NCBI GenBank assembly: GCA_023375785.1
Contig: SZWC01004841.1
Span: 45,978 to 109,977 of the forward strand
DNA: 64,000 nt
Origin: Penium margaritaceum
Taxonomy: Eukaryota; Streptophyta; Zygnematophyceae; Desmidiales; Peniaceae
Reading direction: 5' to 3'
How positions within the stretch are numbered: position 1 is the first letter of the stretch; every line of letters begins with the position of its first letter. Below the pieces are notes generated by a model. It was not told where the DNA came from. It did not search any database and was given only the letters and a program-made list of their open reading frames with translations. Below are positions 21,382 through 33,129 of this stretch, in pieces. A program made the position numbers and the translations under genes.

Positions 21382-22560
21382 GTGCAGCGTGTCATCAAAA
21401 ACGTGCAGCACGTACCTGGCTTGGTTGACATTCTAAGTGTCAGTCGCCTGACTGACAAGGGGTACGAGGTGCTCTTTAGGAAAAGAGGGGTATTCGTGCG
21501 GAAGGACGGTGGTGGCGAGACCGTGCTGGAGGCTAAGCGTGAGGGAGGCCTCTACATTGTGGAGACCGAGGTGATCTCAGCGGTGAAAAACACAGCAGAC
21601 TTGCAGGAACGCGCCGTCAACGTGGCCAAAAGAGGGGGAACTGATCTGGAGCTCTCGCATCGACGACTGGGGCATTCATCACTCGCAGTCGTGAAGGAGA
21701 TGGAAAAGCGCGAGTTGGTACGCGGCCTTGTCATCGACGGTGTGGAAGAGGTGACAGATGGAGTAAAGCACAAAAACTGCGAACCTTGCATTTTGGGCAA
21801 GGCAAGAAACAAACCATTCAACGAGAACGTGAATCGTGCCTCGGACCTGCTGGAGGTCGTGCATAGCAACGTGTGCGGACCATTCAAGACGGCATCAAAG
21901 AGCAGTGCGCGTTACTTTTTCACCTTCATAGATGAGTACATCAGAAAACTCTACGTGTACTTCATGAAGCGGAAGGTGAGGTCCTTAACCGGCTGAAGGA
22001 GTATGTTGCTGTGGTGGAGAGGCAGACTGACCAGAATGTCAGAGCGCTACAAAGCAATAACAACGTAGAGTACATGGGCTTAAGCGGGTGGCTGAAGCAG
22101 CAGAGCATAAAATGGGAACAAACAATGCCGTATTCCCCTCAGTCAAATGGCGTGGCAGAGCGGGCGAACCAGACGCTACTGTTCATGGTAAGGACACTAT
22201 TGGTCGATGCGGAACTGCCGTGAATCTTTGAGACAGAAGATGTACGTACAGCGAGCTACACCATCAACATCACCCGAACAGCAGTGCTGAAGGGGAAAAG
22301 TGGCTCGAAGATGCTGCAAGAGGTTTGGAGCGGGCGCAAGCCAAGTGTGGTACACCTGAAAGTGTTTGAGTGCAAGGCGCACATGGTGGTGCAGGCTACG
22401 TAGAGGCGCGTCAGCAAGCTTGAGCCGCGGGCAAATTCGTATCTCTTCCTAGGCTATGAGAGCACGCATAAGGCGTAGAGGCTCTACGACATGCACAAGG
22501 AGGAGGTAATCCGCAGCCAAGACGTGGAGTTTGACGAGCAGCAGAGCTACATCAGTAGTA
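21382..22560 (+). pseudogene. pol: Cop2a integrase
   Basis: The end of the protease linker (VQHVPGLVDILSVSRLTDKGYEV) leads to the pre-integrase zinc region (LSHRRLGHSSLAVVKEM, CEPCILGKA) and the core. The first acid region reads VVHSNVCGP (Asp to Asn), the second reads QSNNNVEY (degenerate) and the Glu is kept in NGVAERANQ (22011-22223). Stops near 22000, 22220 and 22400 break it. The C-terminal VWSGRKPSVVHLKVF and FLGYESTHKA segments follow. Confidence 0.85.
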
Positions 22561-22852
22561 ACGACGTGTACATGGTGCACTCTCCAAAGAGAGGAGAGTG
22601 GTTCCAACTCCTTGACTACCAGAAGGAGCCGGCGGACGCCAAAGTTGAGGATGTAACATCATAGTGCAAAGGTGCAGTTGTAGTGGCAGCCGATGCAAAG
22701 GACTCTGATGATGATCAAGCTGATGAGGAGATCCACCGGAATGATCCGGCAGATGAGGCACTGAGGGTGCCAAAACGCAGACTCCTGGCAGAATGTGTAT
22801 TGGGCATCGGTGGAAAATCCACCGGACGCACCGGTCGTTCCGGCGATGTTTC

Positions 22853-23590
22853 TGTTGGGAAAGGAGCCATCCGGCTCAGTTTCAGGTCCACAAGAGCAAG
22901 TTCCAGGAAACTACCAGATGCCTGCTCCGATTGTCAATCCAACTTCACCATTGGAAAGATCAGGTGGCAAAATGTCTACGGTCAAAGTTTGAGGCCGATC
23001 CAACGGTCGGATTGGGAGATACGAAATTTCGAAGTTTTCGAGGTCATCGACCGCCGATATCCGGGTGACCATGGGCGATGGCTCCATGCCTTAGCCTGAG
23101 AAAAGAAAAAGGCAAGAGGTCTTGGGTCAAGACCTGATGGGAGAAATATCCAAAAAAGGTCCTAGATTCTTGGGTTGCCTTGTCAGAGTGTGATGACTAG
23201 GAAAAAGGTACCTCTCCTTACTTTTTAGGTGAGGTGAGATCCTTGTGTACTAGCCATGAACACATGGTGATTCTCCATGGGATTGTGGGTTATTGACCAC
23301 TAGGAGTGTACCATGAGAGAATTTTCTAGCTCTCTAGGTCGTGTGTGAGTGGTCAGCCTGATTGCTAGGCCGATTTCCTCCCTTGTGTGAGATTATGGAC
23401 TCTAGTGTGTGAGCCTTAGCCTCCATGGCTAAGAGGTGTGGCTTGTGAGAGGGCTGACTTGCCCAAGCTCTAGCTCTATATGTACTCCATCATTTTGAGT
23501 AATTTAACAACCATTCTTCAACACAAGTGATGCCCTTCTAGTCCCACATACTCGTTGCTCCAAGGCTCCCTCTCTCCTCCAGATCCAACA
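22853..23590. repeat. Solo LTR with perfect target-site duplication
   Basis: The segment starts TGTTGGGA and ends TCCAACA, and is flanked on both sides by GTTTC (22848-22852 and 23591-23595). Without it the Cop2a linker joins smoothly and aligns with Cop2c at 43030-43140. The termini resemble Cop1 (TGTTGG...CCAACA), but the interior does not obviously match Cop1a, so it is a different or diverged family. The termini are symmetric, so its orientation is not certain. Confidence 0.85.
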
Positions 23591-23599
23591 GTTTCGCCG

Positions 23600-24990
23600 G
23601 AGCGGTAGAGATCCTTTGGGATCCATCCGGTCGATGATTCACCAGAGCATGCTCAGTCGGAGGGATTGCAGTAGAGAGACAATGCACCACCAAAGCTAGC
23701 GCGCCGTAGCGGGAGGCAGCAAAAAGCAGGGAAGCGCTTCGACGCAAGCACCGGTCGATGGATAGGCACGACACGCTGCATGCTTGTTGCATCAATAGAG
23801 CCGACTACTGTGCAAGAGGCGCTTGCATGACACAAAGGGGATTTATGGGATTCAGCTGTCAAATTGGAGCTAGCTTCTATCATGGAAACTGATACGTGGG
23901 AGCTGGTTGACAGGCCAAAAGATGCCAAGGCCATCGGCTCAAAGTGCGTCTTTAAGACCAAGTTCACAAACAAAGGTGTGGTTGACACAAGGCGCGGCTG
24001 GTGGCAAAGGGATACGTACAGCGTAAGGGCGAGCACTACGATGAGACGTTTTCTCACATCGCGAAGTTCACAAGCATCCGAGCGATCCTTACGGTGGCGG
24101 CCACAAAGGACATGGAGCTCCGCCAAACGGATGTAAAGACGGCCTTCCTCAATGGCATCATAGACAAAGACATCTACATGGAGGTGCCAAAGGGGGTGGA
24201 GGCGCCGGAGGGCAAGGTGTGTAAGCTGTAGAAGTCCTTGTACGGCCTAAAACAATCGCCCAGATGCTGGTACCAACAGATGGACAGCTTCATGGCACAA
24301 CTCCGCTCCAAGCGTTGTGAAGCGAATCACAGCATATACGTGCGGCGTGACAAGCAGCTCCATCAGATTTTCGCACTCTACGTGGACGACCTGATTTCAT
24401 GCTCAACAGATCTGCCAAGTCTACAGTGATTGAAAGAGCAGCTGAGCAGCAGGTTCCAGATTTCGGATATGGATGAGCTGGAGTACTACCTCGCGATGAG
24501 CATCATGCCGAACCGGAGGGCGCGCACGCTTGAGCTGGGGCAGGCCAAATACGTGGCCAAGGTGCTGAAGCAGTACAGCATGGAGGGCTGCAAACTGGTT
24601 GGGATTCTGGTCTCCATGACCTATGAACTGAGTGCGGCAATGGCGCCACAGACAAAAGAAGAGCCGGAGGGTATGACAGGGGTGCCCTACCAATCGGCAG
24701 TGGGCAGCCTCATGTACGCCATGGTGGGGACTCGACCGGACCTGGCCTATGCGGTGGGCAAAGTGAGCAGGTGCGTGGCCGATCCCGGGCCACTACACTG
24801 GCAAGCAGTCAAGTGCATCCTCCGCTACCTACAGGCGATGCGGCACGCGCGCTTGAGGTTTGATGGCAAGGGGCGGGCCATCCCTTTGTGTCTGGTCTGC
24901 TACACGGACGCAGACAAAGCTGGCGATGTGGACAAGCGAAATTCCATATCCGGCTATGTTTTCTTCCTCATTGGTGCAACGGTCTCGTGG
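23600..24990 (+). pseudogene. pol: Cop2a reverse transcriptase
   Basis: After the linker (KLARRSGRQQKAGKRFD, GTTRCMLVASIEPTTVQEAL) the RT reads WELVDRPKDAKAIGSKCVFKTK, GYVQRKGEHYDETF, QTDVKTAFLNGI, LYGLKQSPRCWYQQMD and the catalytic LYVDDLISCS. It continues to VPYQSAVGSLMYAMVGTRPDL. The reading frame changes near 24000 and a TAG occurs at 24228-24230. The catalytic Asp pair is present. Confidence 0.87.
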
Positions 24991-25389
24991 TGCACCAGGA
25001 AGTAGGACTGTGTTTCCACCTCCATAGTGGAATCAGAGTACATCGCGCTGGCCGAGGCGGTCAAGGAGGCAGTGTGGCTCCGCAGGTTGCTGGGGGAGCT
25101 CGGCGTGCCGTAGCAGGAGCCTACGGTGGTGCAAGACGACAATACCGGCTAAATCTTGCTGAACAACAACCCGACGCAGCAGAGGAGGACGAAGCACATC
25201 GACATGCATTATCACTATGCACGAGACATGGTTGAAAAGGGACAGGTGGTGCTGCAGTACTGCAGCACGCACAACAAGCTTGCGGATTGCTTGACCAAAG
25301 CGCAACCCGTGGACCGGCATGCATTGAACGTGGCTGGACGTGGGATGACCAACTATGATGGGCCGGAGGGTGCAGCGGAAGATGAGTGA
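24880..25389 (+). pseudogene. pol: Cop2a RNase H
   Basis: Reads CYTDADKAGDVDKRNSISGY, VSWCTRK (stop), SEYIALAEAVKEAVWLRRLL, RRTKHIDMHYHYARDMVEKG and ends GAAEDE at 25389. In-frame TAG codons lie at about 25003 and 25111, and a TAA at about 25151. The end is shared with Cop2c and Cop2d. Confidence 0.85.
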
Positions 25390-25432
25390 GAGCAAGCAGG
25401 AGCAGCGGGCATGGCAGGTGCAAGGGGGAGAA

Positions 25433-26408
25433 TGTTGAAGATTGCCCCTCTGCATGCCCAAGTGTGGCGACGGGAGGCGCCGCCGAGCCGCCAAAGAGAG
25501 GAAATTCCTTGTCATTGGATCTGGTGACTCAAGGATTTCTCTGATCCTAAAATGGAGGATTGCCCCTGAAAGTTGACAAGTCGTTAAATGCGGTTGAAGT
25601 TATTTCACCAGAACCGGACAAGGAACGAGGGAGATATGGTCTTTCAAAGTTGGGATGTGCATGGCGGCTCTGGGAGCTGGCCGCAATTCAACTGCCTGTG
25701 AATAGTTCACCGGAACGAGTAATAAAATGCCATTTGAGGATCTTACTCCGGAAGGGCTGCTGAGGCGTCCGGTGGTATCTGCCGGATTCAGTAGTGCCGT
25801 TTTGTTAATGAGGGAATTATCCAAAATCCTGGCTCGGAGTCTGAGATGGAGTTGTACAGTTTGTTTCTCAAGGAATTCGCTAACATTCTGACAGGAGGTC
25901 CGCAAACAGGTTTCGACCCACATCAATCCCCATCACCAAACTTGGTGATTAACTCATCAAAACAAACCCCAAAGGCGCGAGGGGCACTGCCACTAGGTGT
26001 AGAGACATCTGTGCCTCTAGACTGGCGTTTTGATGGGTCCTTGATGTGTGAAAGCCCCTCGGCGGGCGACGTGGTGCACGCCGCCGACTGAGCGGCTGGT
26101 TTGGGGTGCTGCGCTTTGGCTGACGTAGAGGGAGCTAAGGTGATCCGAATTGCGCACGGTTTGGTGCTTTGGAGAGCTCATGACTAGCCCTACAAATGTT
26201 TAGATCATGTCCATGTTTGAAAACCAAATGCAAAATCGCGTTCTTCTCTTTGCAAAAGTGACTGCCTCACAACATTCTTCAACTGCCAGGAACATGGCGT
26301 GAGGCAACCAGAAAGCTCATGCTCAGACTCAGAACCACCCGCACAAAACTTAGCCATAAGCAGTGAAGACCTGTCGGGCCACGTTGGAACTGCACCCAGT
26401 TCCTGAAA
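25433..26408 (+). repeat. Cop2a 3' LTR
   Basis: Starts TGTTGAAGATTGCCCC right after the polypurine tract GCAAGGGGGAGAA (25419-25432) and ends near TCCTGAAA. It is 976 bp and matches the Cop2d LTRs throughout. Confidence 0.9.
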
Positions 26409-26722
26409 AAAAATCTCCAGATGGGCATTTGTTACTCGGTTTGGTCGAGCATTCACCGGAAGTCAAGTTGCGGCCGGCTCCTAGAGCCCCCCCGTACACC
26501 TCAACTTTGGAAGCTCATATCTCTCTTGATACTTGTCTGATTCCAGTGAAACAACTTCCAAGGAACTCAGAAACTTGTCCAATTTGAGGGAAAATCATCC
26601 ATTTTAGGAAACAAGCAGTCTGTGAGCTGCTAGAACCAAACATGAGGATTTTCCTTTCTCTGGCGGCTCATCGGCGCCTCCCGGCGCCGCACTTGGGCAT
26701 GCGGAGGGGCAACGCTTAAACT
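26409..26722 (-). repeat. Right part of the split antisense Cop2 LTR
   Basis: It matches 40782-41243 of the Cop2c LTR in minus orientation, from CTCCAGATGG through CACTTGGGCATGC to the LTR start. With 19363-19824 it accounts for one solo or orphan LTR missing about 216 bp at the break. Confidence 0.75.
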
Positions 26723-26747
26723 GAAGTTTCCCAAGAAGACTCTGGCA

Positions 26748-27430
26748 TTGGAATATCAGCAGCACACAGGCAACGGCACTCTTCATGCAAACCTAGCAGC
26801 AATGATGAGCTTTGCGAAAAACAGCACAACACCAACAACTCCAACGGCCAATCTGGTGACGGACCCGTCAGGCTCAATAAACCACATCGTGGTCACTCCT
26901 GAGACCGTTGTTGTAGTAAAAACAGAGTTATTCATGGGCAAGGATACTGCCAGCAATGTGGGATTTTCATCTCAGGAGCATTTGCAATGTTTGGCTTCCA
27001 GAATTCCAAAAACAATCGGAGTAGCCAATCACATCGACAGTGCCGGCTACCATGCTTGAATGCATGAATCCAACGGCTAGTGGCCGTAAGGCCACAATCC
27101 ACATCATGGCAGCAAAAAGTCGTAGTCCATGAAAACCTCCTCTTCAATGGACATTGACGCTGTCAATGAATGCAATCATGGGCTGTGCTAGACTTGCAAG
27201 AAGCCAAGGCACATGATGCGTTACTGTTGGAAATGGCGTCATCAGGCCAAAAAGGAGGGGAGTCACTAGGGGAAAATGAGGGGCCGGGAATAAAAAGGGA
27301 AAAGAGTAGACGAAAACCATTATGTCCGGACCAAAAATCTATGCCGACTGATCTCCTATCTGAAAATCCCACATCGACGCACATAAGGGTTTCTGAGGTC
27401 AGAAAAACCGATGATGGGTACAAGGAGAAT
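26748..27430 (+). pseudogene. gag: Gyp1b gag with zinc knuckle
   Basis: A 103-residue frame at 26748-27059 contains MMSFAKNSTTPTTPTANLVT, matching the Gyp1c MANGATPTNPMTNLVMD start. Near 27181-27230 a CCHC knuckle reads C-stop-T-C-KKPR-H-MMRY-C; Gyp1c has Trp where this copy has TAG. Basic, Ser-rich sequence follows. Stops interrupt it after 27059. Confidence 0.65.
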
Positions 27431-27779
27431 TAATCGGCAATAGAACTTTGAGCGCAAATGAGGGGTTGTAAACATTAGAGAACGATACCAAGACTACTAG
27501 GTGGAGGAGCTTCTCAAAGTTTTTTCAGCAACAACAAGGTTTGGAAGTTGGCTTAACACACCAAACCAGGAGTGTTTGAAGGAGGAGTCATTGATGGATG
27601 CCTATACATTTGTTGACTCCGTGATTTAATCCAACTACATACACTAGATCTCCACAACATAAAAGTCGGGAGGTTTTTCCTCATGAGAGACCAAACACCA
27701 TCCTCGAAGACTGGAGCAGTGGCGCATTGTATGTCAGCATCAATTCCAAGAAACAAGACATCCCTCTGATTGAGCGACC

Positions 27780-29178
27780 CATGATGTAGTGATGGTCAAG
27801 GGAAGCAGCAGAGAAGGAAGTAGTAGAAGATTTTGTAGCAGTTGTAAAACAACGCACGAGCAGATGTCACTGGACACGGCCAAATGGGTCATGCAATGTG
27901 GATCAAAAGGTTGGCTCGTCAAAGTGGAGTCAATGGAAGCAGAGGAGATTGCAGCAGCAGACGCGATAACATCAGCCTCATCAGCCTCAACACTTGAATG
28001 TTTTGAGGAGTTTGAAGGATTTTTTCTCAGTGAACTTCCTCGCAAGAGACCTCCACAACGATGCATCAACCATCAGATAGACTTGAGCTGGGCACCAGAC
28101 TGACGGTCAAAGAACATGTGCAATGAGTAACCACAAACCGACCGAGCTCAAAACATAGTAGATAAGATTCTTGGATATGGATTCATCAAGTCATCCATGT
28201 TACCATATGCCGTACCTGTACGTTTTGAGAAAAACTAAACCCATGAGATAGGCAAACCCATGAGTTATAGGGCATTGAACGATATCACCATCAAGAACCG
28301 CTACCTCATTCTGCGTGCAGATGAACATTCTGACAAAATCTTTCAGAGTTTTTACAGACATTTTCTTACGCAGCGGCTATCTTCATTGCGCATACCTGAT
28401 AAGGACATTGAGAAGACAACGTTCTGCACCAGATACAGACACTTTAAATCCACTGTTATGGCGTTTGGACTAGAACATGTATTAAATATTCTTAAAAAAC
28501 ACTTTTTTGCCGTACCTCAATGACATCTTCATTGATGTACGGTATTGTCGTATATCTCGATGACAACCTGGTGTACAGCCAGATCTCAGGAGGGCACTTT
28601 GGAGATCTCTGATTTTTTTTTCTGGAAAAAATGTAAAGAGAGAGTTTCTACACAAGAAACTCTTGAATTATGACTTCAATCACGGTTTGATCGAGTTTCA
28701 GGGCAACATCATCAACGTTGAGTGGATATCCAAAGACCTGATGAAAATGGAGGTGGTTATTGATTTGCCAAAGTCTACCAAAGTTCAGGAAGTCCTGGTG
28801 TTTTTCGGGTTCTGTAGCTACTATGGTTGATTTGTAAAAACCTAAGCTCGAGTGTTAGCACCTCTCTCTGATCTCAATAGGCATGAATACCTACTGGAGT
28901 TTAGAAGACATCGAACAACAAGTATTCAACACATTGATAAATTCGTTGACCTTGGCACCTGCTCTATGATTTGAAGATCCACCAATGGACTACATCATGG
29001 AAACCAATGCATCCAATTGAATAATTAGATATGTTCTCCTCCAAAACAACAGCGGTGGAGAATAACCAGTCACGTATATGTCAAGAAACTGCATGGACCA
29101 GTACTGAACTACGTGGTGCAGGAAAAGGAAGTGACAACCTCTGCAAAGTCCATCATGTGATCAATGGGTGCTACAGGC
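27780..29178 (+). pseudogene. pol: Gyp1b RT and RNase H start
   Basis: The linker ends FFLSELPRKRPPQRCINHQIDL (27789-28103), the gypsy RT entry. RT blocks LNDITIKNRYLILRADE and FCTRYRHFKSTVMAFGL (28260-28523) follow, then the catalytic VVYLDDNLVYS with its YLDD intact (28553-28564), MKMEVVIDLPKSTKVQEV, and an RNase H start ETNASN (stop) IRYVLLQNNSGG. Several stops and shifts are present. Confidence 0.82.
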
Positions 29179-29512
29179 TGAGGGAATGTGATGACCCCCT
29201 TTAGCAGTATACTCAGTAAGAGCACACATTGCAAGGAAAAATACATGAAAAATGATGCTTGAAGCAGTAGAGAGACAGTGACGATATGCTGAAGGAGCAA
29301 TTGTTGAGAATGAATCTAGAACAAACAAGAAACACAAGTGTGGGGGTATACTCTAGCCCACATGCACGTGTAGAAGCGCACAAGTCCAAACAACCGATGG
29401 AAAACAGTCCAACCTAGGTGCAGGCAAAAAACAGCTGGCCAGAACCCGACAGTCGTACAAGCCCCTTGGCTACTATAATGACAAATTGAAAGAACCACCA
29501 TGCACAGAAACA
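29179..29512 (-). repeat. Cop3 3' LTR
   Basis: On the minus strand it starts TGTTTCTG (29512) and ends ATTCCCTCA (29179). Blocks match the 5' LTR at 47514-47660, 48619-48686 and 49198-49298 (CTAGCCCACATGCACGTG, TAGGTGCAGGC, ATGACAAATT). Length 334 bp. Confidence 0.8.
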
Positions 29513-30960
29513 TGATATCTATGTATCTAGGTTTTTTTTTCCAAATGCATGGTCTGGGCTGAATGTACCTTCCACTGCGGTCCCTTCCAAGAGATGCTAC
29601 TCAGGCAATCGTTAGTCCATTTCAATCCATCCAGACTAGGCATCGGCTTTGTCTAGAAACACAGCTACATCTTTAAATGGGTTTAGTGCAGTGATGTTGT
29701 TCGTCCCGGGGACCATTTTCTCAGTGGTGTTGTCCGTACTTGTTCACAACCAGACACTGTCAAAAACTGCAGTCCCCACCAAAAAATGTGCAGCCAAAAT
29801 AGAGCTCAATGTGACAAAATCCTACTTACCACTCTTCACTGAGACAACAGTGCCTCTGACGAGGAAGATGAAGCCAGACCGGCTGCGCGCATTGCAATTT
29901 TGAGCCCAATCACTCTCAATGTGTTTTTCAACAAGCACACATGGCTATGCGTGAAAGCACAAATACAGAATTGGGAAACACACAACATACCAAAAAATGC
30001 AGGGTGCAGCCTCCAGATGGAGCTGAAATTGATGCCGTGAGAACTATTACAAGGAGTTCATAGCAAAGGAAGTATCTGCTCATGTCGTGGTTCCAAAGAA
30101 GATAATGGAGCCAATATCTCGGAGGTACGTCGTGACATCCACGGTCTTTCCCAGATGGCCTGGATCTTCTGATGTGAGAAGCCTAGGCCGAGCAGGAATC
30201 ATAGGCATGGATGCAGTGGGATTTATGGCCAACAGGTCAGCAAATTCTCCCCCAGCGTCCTGACGTAACCAGCCAGGTGCATGTACAGCATACGATTCTG
30301 GAGAACACGCTCAAATTCCATACGCAACAAGACGTAAGCTGGAACATGATCCTTCATGTTGCACACAGACAGGAGGAGATCCTTGACAGCTTAAATAGCT
30401 TGGGATTGAGGGGACACGGTCAAGATATCATCGACATAGACCAGGACAGAGACGAAGGGTACAGAGGTAGCACTCACAAATAGAATTGGGTCAACTAGGC
30501 TACTTTGATGCCCTCCGTGCTCCAAGGTAGCAGAGAACTCTAGGTTCAAGCTACAAGAGATTGCTCCAAGACATACAAAAGCCTTCAGAAGGATTCAGAT
30601 TTTGTCTATGCTGTGCGTAAAACCAGGAGGCTAGAAAAGATAGATCTCTTTCTCAAGATTTCCATGCAAAAAGATGAAAATCACGTCTATCTAATGAAGC
30701 TCCCAATCATGCTGAGCCACCAGAATCAACAAGGACTTTACAGTGGTGTACTTTCCAATAGGTACAAAGGTGGCTGCAATGTCAACACCAGACAACTACG
30801 ATAATTCCTTGGTTCTAAAACAGGCCTTGTACTGGTCCACTTAGGCCCGGACCATCTATAGAGTCCACTAAAGCTTCAGGCCTCTTTTTCCTTCAAAACA
30901 CCCAATGAGCTGCTATGGCCTTGCGACCAGATGGGAGCTTCATCTTCTCATAGACCACAT
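29513..30960 (-). pseudogene. pol: Cop3 RT and RNase H
   Basis: The RT catalytic box reads SVLVYVDDILTVS (30427-30438 encodes YVDD), followed by QAI, VKDLLLSVCNMKDH and LLRMEFERV, the copia pattern for the region after the box. Going towards lower coordinates, RNase H pieces occur at 29649-29903 (HIESDWAQNCNARSRSGF). Frameshifts separate the blocks. The sequence is distant from Cop1 and Cop2, so this is a separate lineage. Confidence 0.78.
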
Positions 30961-30999
30961 GCTCCTTCTACATAGCCTCCTCCCAGAGTACTGCATCTA

Positions 31000-32455
31000 C
31001 AGCGGAGTGGGCTTGATGCACAGTGTTCAGTTCGGGCACACTTGCCATGGTGCCACTTGCAGTGAGTGCCAACTGAGGGACCTCGTACAGGTTGAATAGA
31101 CTCAGCAGCCGTAACAGCATGGTGGAAATCATCAATGATGAGGAGATATCCAACTTTGGTGTTTTCTTCCAGCATAACCGCCGCGAGGCAAAAAAATCAA
31201 GACTAGAGGCAGGAGCAGACTGTGTGGGACCAACAACATCGTAGTGGACTGGACGGGAAAACCGTATGGGATGAGAGGGGCCAGGCAAGGCAGTTCAAAT
31301 GGCAGGCCACAAATAGTCAGATGCAGACTGCAAGGGCTTGAGACAAACGCCAGGAAAAGGAAAGGCAATGAGACAGGGGGTTACGAGGATGAGTCTGGGT
31401 TGGCTGGATATGGGACCATTACGTGCTAAGCAGGCAATGGTGCTGGCAAGGACAGTGACACGACAGGAGACGACACAGTTCACAATGATACTGATGTAGC
31501 AAGAGATGATGGGAGGGTTGATTTTGGTGTGGCAGGATGTGATTCAGGCAACAACACAGACCTGGTAGGATGTTAACCATGTAATGATACAGATGGGGCA
31601 TGATGCAAAGCAGGTGATGATGCAGAAGCTGCACGATTTGAAGTGGGTGATGAATTTGGCACACGGGGAGTGGCAAACATAATGCAGCCACTATCAATGG
31701 CCTCTCCACCGACACCACCTCCCCCAAGACAAGATAAGGGCATGAGCCATGAGAAAGAACGAGCAATATCACAAGAGAAAGTTCTCTCCAAGATAACAGC
31801 ATTGCAAGACTCAACAACCAACCAATCTTGGGAGTCCACAATTTTCATGCCTTTGACTGAGAGGAGACACCAAAGAACGGATGCAGAAAATCTCAAGGAG
31901 ATAGCTTGACATCACGCTGGTCCTTTGGGAGCCAAACACAAGTGATGCTATCCCATACGCGAGTGAGGCAGTGGTAAGCACGATGGGCTTTTACCTCTCA
32001 AACGAAGTGACATGATGAGGCAGCGGGCCATGTAGAACATGGTCCCAGATGCATGTCATGTACAATATGGCCTCAAATGCACACAACAGAGGGAGATCAA
32101 AACCAACAATTAGGTTACAAAACCTGTTAGGTAGAGTGAAGTTCCAACATTTAAACATTCTATTCTTCTGTGGTGTACGTATAGCAGAGAGTTCAAGATG
32201 CACTCATTGAGACTGAAGGAAGCGAGTTGTTGGACCCTTGAATACCCCACCACAATTGGAGCAAAATGCCAACAGCTTATGTAGGAAAGCATGCTTAGCC
32301 TGGGCAAGCCAAGACTCAATTGTGGGTCGGATGTTGCTTTTCTGGAAAAGGGTAAACATCCAACAAAAGCACTTGGAGAGGTTGTGATCTCCACTGGTGG
32401 TTTTGCCAGTAGCAGTCATGAGTGGTGTATGGAAACAGCCATATCTCAGCCGTTC
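31000..32455 (-). pseudogene. pol: Cop3 integrase core to C-terminus, and linker
   Basis: The minus strand reads YGCFHTPLMTATGK, then VFKG (the end of the second acid region), VHLELSAIRTPQKNRMFK (where relatives have NGMVERMN around the catalytic Glu) and FVTSFER, VWLPKDQRDVKL, FGVSSQSKAWKLW-type blocks down to about 31750. A Ser/His-rich linker follows to 31200. The first half of the core lies beyond the insertion at 38216. Many stops are present. Confidence 0.72.
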
Positions 32456-33129
32456 CTCCATTGATTGGGATATTCTTTGGTGCTTTGGAAATTTTGTGAT
32501 TTGCACGTAATCCATGTGTTATTTGCGTTGTTTTATCTCTGTGGAAGGATTCGGAGATCCGAGGGCCTCTTAGCCGGTTTATTAGGAGTGGTACACAAGG
32601 AAGCCTAGGTTTTTTCTAGGCATGCCAATCACACCCACAACTTACACACTATATTTTACTAAGTTGTATTAATTCTATGCATTAACTTTTCTTTCCTGAT
32701 TCTCATTGTAACCTGCAATTTGAACTACACACGTTCATTTCATCCGACCATTTTTGTGCAGCGTACCTTGGTGCAACCATACCATAGGGAGAGTGGAACA
32801 AAAATAACCTTGGTCACAAGCATCGGACTTCGTCCTAGGAGAGGGTTGTTTGACATCTCAAGGGTTGGCCAACACACAACGGGGTCAAGGGTTTTTGGGA
32901 GGCTTATCCCAAGGGCTTGATGTGAATGTCACATCGGACAGCCCTCGGTTCACATTTGGTTTTAGAGTGTGTGGACATTTACTTGGCTTTGCGTGGGACG
33001 CGAGGTAGGCAACAGTTTCGCCACAAATCCACCTTTTCCCAAAACGGTTTTGACACAAACTGGAGCCATGGATACAGTAGAATTTCACTAAGGTTTCATC
33101 ATGACGAAGATCCGGCATGATCCCAACAG
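32456..33129. other. Left edge of the block inserted in Cop3; candidate Gyp2 LTR
   Basis: This non-coding stretch lies between the Cop3 integrase break and the Gyp2 gag region. Position suggests the Gyp2 5' LTR, but I found no partner LTR, terminal repeat or clear primer site. Nothing else is recognised. Confidence 0.35.

Larger units (their letters stand above)
19825..26408 (+). mobile_element. Cop2a: Ty1/copia element
   Basis: A plus-strand copia element: truncated 5' LTR (19825-20283), primer site, gag-pol (20408-25389), polypurine tract and full 3' LTR (25433-26408). The coding region has many stops and frameshifts. It carries an extra 738-bp solo LTR in the integrase-RT linker. It is inserted antiparallel into another Cop2 LTR. 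The 5' LTR lacks the first 516 bp present in the 3' LTR. Confidence 0.9.
26723..29178 (+). mobile_element. Gyp1b: Ty3/gypsy remnant
   Basis: A plus-strand gypsy with gag (26748-27260), zinc knuckle, linker, RT and the start of RNase H. It is cut off at 29178 by the Cop3 3' LTR. Gag and zinc-knuckle residues match Gyp1c. A weak primer-site-like sequence sits near 26755, but no 5' LTR is recognisable because Cop2 sequence abuts it. No continuation is found beyond Cop3 at 49299, so its 3' half was lost or lies elsewhere. Confidence 0.8.
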
